Assembly: GCA_017399405.1 (NCBI GenBank)
Contig: JAFQCT010000006.1
Span: forward strand, 1-64,000
Reading direction: 5' to 3'
DNA from: Clostridia bacterium
GTDB taxonomy: Bacteria > Bacillota > Clostridia > Oscillospirales > Acutalibacteraceae
DNA length: 64,000 nt
Below the pieces are notes generated by a model. That model was given only the letters and a program-made list of their open reading frames with translations, made no database searches and was not told the DNA's origin. Both the position numbers and the translations under genes were made by a program. Shown here piece by piece: positions 62,515-64,000 of this stretch. Position 1 is the stretch's first letter. Every line of letters begins with the position of its first letter.

Positions 62515-64000
62515 ATGGCGTTAGACGGAATTACATTAGGGTTAGTAAAAAAAGAGCTTGAAAGTTATTTAATAGGCTCTAAAATTGATAAAGTGCATCA
62601 ACCATCTAAAAATGAGTTGGTGTTCATTATGCGTACCCGAAATGGTGCTTATAGGCTATATCTCTCTTGCGATGGTCAAAGTCCAAGAGTTCATATGACT
62701 CGTTATAACCTTGAAAATCCAAAAGTACCACCAATGCTTTGTATGTTGCTTCGTAAAAGACTTTCAGGTGCAACTTTAATAAAAATTGAACAAGTGCAGA
62801 ATGATAGAATACTTATTTTTGAATTTGATGGTACAACTGATATTGGTGATAAAACTAAATACTATGTAATTTGTGAAATTATGGGGCAACGAAGCAACAT
62901 AATTTTTTGCGATATTGATTATAAAATAATTGATGCAGTAAAAAGAATTGACGAAGAAAAATCCTCAGTTCGTGAAATATTGCCAGGGCTTAAATACGAA
63001 TTACCACCAATCCCTGAAAAATGCGATGTTTTAACAGATAACACAGAAAAAATAGTTGATGTAATACTTGATAAACCTGAAAAAATGCTTTCAAAATCGA
63101 TTTTAGATACACTTGAAGGTATATCACCAATAGTAAGTCGTGAAATTGCTTATCGTACAGTTTTTGGCGATAAACAAACAGGTGTGTTATCGAATATTGA
63201 AAAAGAGCGTTTGAACGCAGAAATATCAACAATCAAAAGCGAGATAGTCAACAATAACAGTTTCTATATGCTTTCGTCAATTGATAATGTTCCTTTTGAT
63301 TTTTCGTTTGCAAATATAAGGCAATATGGAAACGCTTTAATCAAAAAAGAATATGATTCAATATCTGAGTTGCTTGATGATTTTTATTTTGAAAAAGATA
63401 AAATCAATCGTATTAAAAGAAAAGCGTCAGATTTGTTTAAGATTCTTAATAATGCAGTCGAGCGTACATCAAGAAAAATAAACAATAGACGACTTGAATT
63501 AGAAAAAAGTGAAAATCGTGAACAGTTGCGTATTTTTGCGGAGTTAATTACTGCAAATCAGTACAGACTGACAGAAAAATCTTCAGTTTATACTGTTGAA
63601 AATTATTACGACAATTGTAATACCGTAGAAATTCCTGTAAACCCTGCATTAACTGCACAACAGAATGCACAAAAGTATTTTAAGGAATATAAAAAAGCCA
63701 CAAATGCTGAAAAACTTTTGCATAACCTTATTGAAGAAGGTGAGCAGGAGTTAGTTTATCTTGATACCGTACTTGATACCTTGTCTCGTGCTGACTCTGA
63801 CCGTGAAATTACCGAAATTCGTGACGAACTCGAAAAAGGCGGTTATGTTAAATCACGAAAAGGTAATAAACAGAAAAAAGATAAACCATTACCACCAATT
63901 GAATTCAAGTCAAGTGATGGCTTTACAATTCTTGTTGGTCGTAATAATGTGCAGAATGATATTCTTACACTTAAAACTGCAAAAAATTATGATATGTGGT
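62515..64000 (+). CDS. rqcH: RqcH/NFACT-family ribosome quality control protein (5' part)
   Basis: The reading frame opens at ATG 62515 after AAGAGG and continues to the window edge (495 codons). MALDGITLGLVKKELESYLIGSKIDKVHQ and the later MCMLLRKRLSG, EIMGQRSNII are NFACT-N motifs of the family once called fibronectin-binding protein A. Helical NFACT middle domains follow. RqcH binds stalled 50S subunits and adds Ala tails. The gene starts 8 bp after the Nif3-like stop. The C-terminal NFACT-R part is beyond the window. Confidence 0.92.
   Translation, partial: MALDGITLGLVKKELESYLIGSKIDKVHQPSKNELVFIMRTRNGAYRLYLSCDGQSPRVHMTRYNLENPKVPPMLCMLLRKRLSGATLIKIEQVQNDRILIFEFDGTTDIGDKTKYYVICEIMGQRSNIIFCDIDYKIIDAVKRIDEEKSSVREILPGLKYELPPIPEKCDVLTDNTEKIVDVILDKPEKMLSKSILDTLEGISPIVSREIAYRTVFGDKQTGVLSNIEKERLNAEISTIKSEIVNNNSFYMLSSIDNVPFDFSFANIRQYGNALIKKEYDSISELLDDFYFEKDKINRIKRKASDLFKILNNAVERTSRKINNRRLELEKSENREQLRIFAELITANQYRLTEKSSVYTVENYYDNCNTVEIPVNPALTAQQNAQKYFKEYKKATNAEKLLHNLIEEGEQELVYLDTVLDTLSRADSDREITEIRDELEKGGYVKSRKGNKQKKDKPLPPIEFKSSDGFTILVGRNNVQNDILTLKTAKNYDMW

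Overview
The window is AT-rich and densely coded, and reads like the chromosome of an anaerobic, spore-forming, Gram-positive clostridium, probably near the Ruminococcaceae/Oscillospiraceae. Supporting signs are spoIIID, sepF and divIVA, very large BspA-type leucine-rich surface proteins (one with a dockerin-like C-terminus), a ferredoxin/NAD(P) flavoprotein complex, a biotin-dependent sodium-pumping decarboxylase, frequent TTG/GTG starts, and many compact hairpin terminators. I identify no phage, IS transposase, CRISPR array or rRNA. The species assignment is an inference from gene content.

Layout. 1-5930: a palindromic repeat, then an autoregulation-type promoter with two identical operators driving tetR and two secreted LRR proteins. 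5943-7516: an SCP2-like protein and an alpha/beta hydrolase. 7519-23230: a long housekeeping run: miaB, a YlbF-family gene, mutS, (GNAT), mutL, miaA, an HlyD-like protein, yggS, sepF, a DivIVA-domain gene, lspA, rluD, a HAD phosphatase and a split transketolase. 23310-33084: a membrane protein, a LytTR response regulator with its GHKL kinase, and a 2244-residue LRR surface protein whose promoter carries the same direct-repeat signal as the regulator operon. 33227-38935: a PHP protein and a three-gene flavin/iron-sulfur complex resembling the Sporomusa-type electron-bifurcating transhydrogenase (Stn). 39048-47719: metF, a DUF5685-like gene with a degenerate J-domain partner, radC, tRNA-Leu(CAA), a membrane M28 peptidase, a GPH-type sugar symporter and sfsA. 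47764-51391 (minus): the decarboxylase operon. 51564-54802 (minus): a membrane-anchored glycosidase and two half-size TauE/SafE proteins. 54826 to the end: a PH-like protein, an XRE regulator, a tyrosine phosphatase, spoIIID, an unusual ileS, DUF1858, trmK, a Nif3-like gene and the 5' part of rqcH.

Two layers cut across the genes. First, at least eight intergenic hairpins begin with GTAG at the foot of a self-complementary stem, the layout of REP elements mobilised by RAYT nucleases. Three copies share an identical 24-bp sequence, and two of those lie in inverted orientation on either side of a GNAT gene that separates mutS from mutL. Second, the three LRR proteins share one N-terminal module and Cys/His-rich repeats but differ in surface attachment (dockerin-like versus PNT-containing tail plus membrane segment) and in control (TetR versus LytTR). 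The strongest candidates for new biology are the LytTR regulon linking a two-component system to the giant LRR protein, the REP-like repeat family, and the bifurcating complex.
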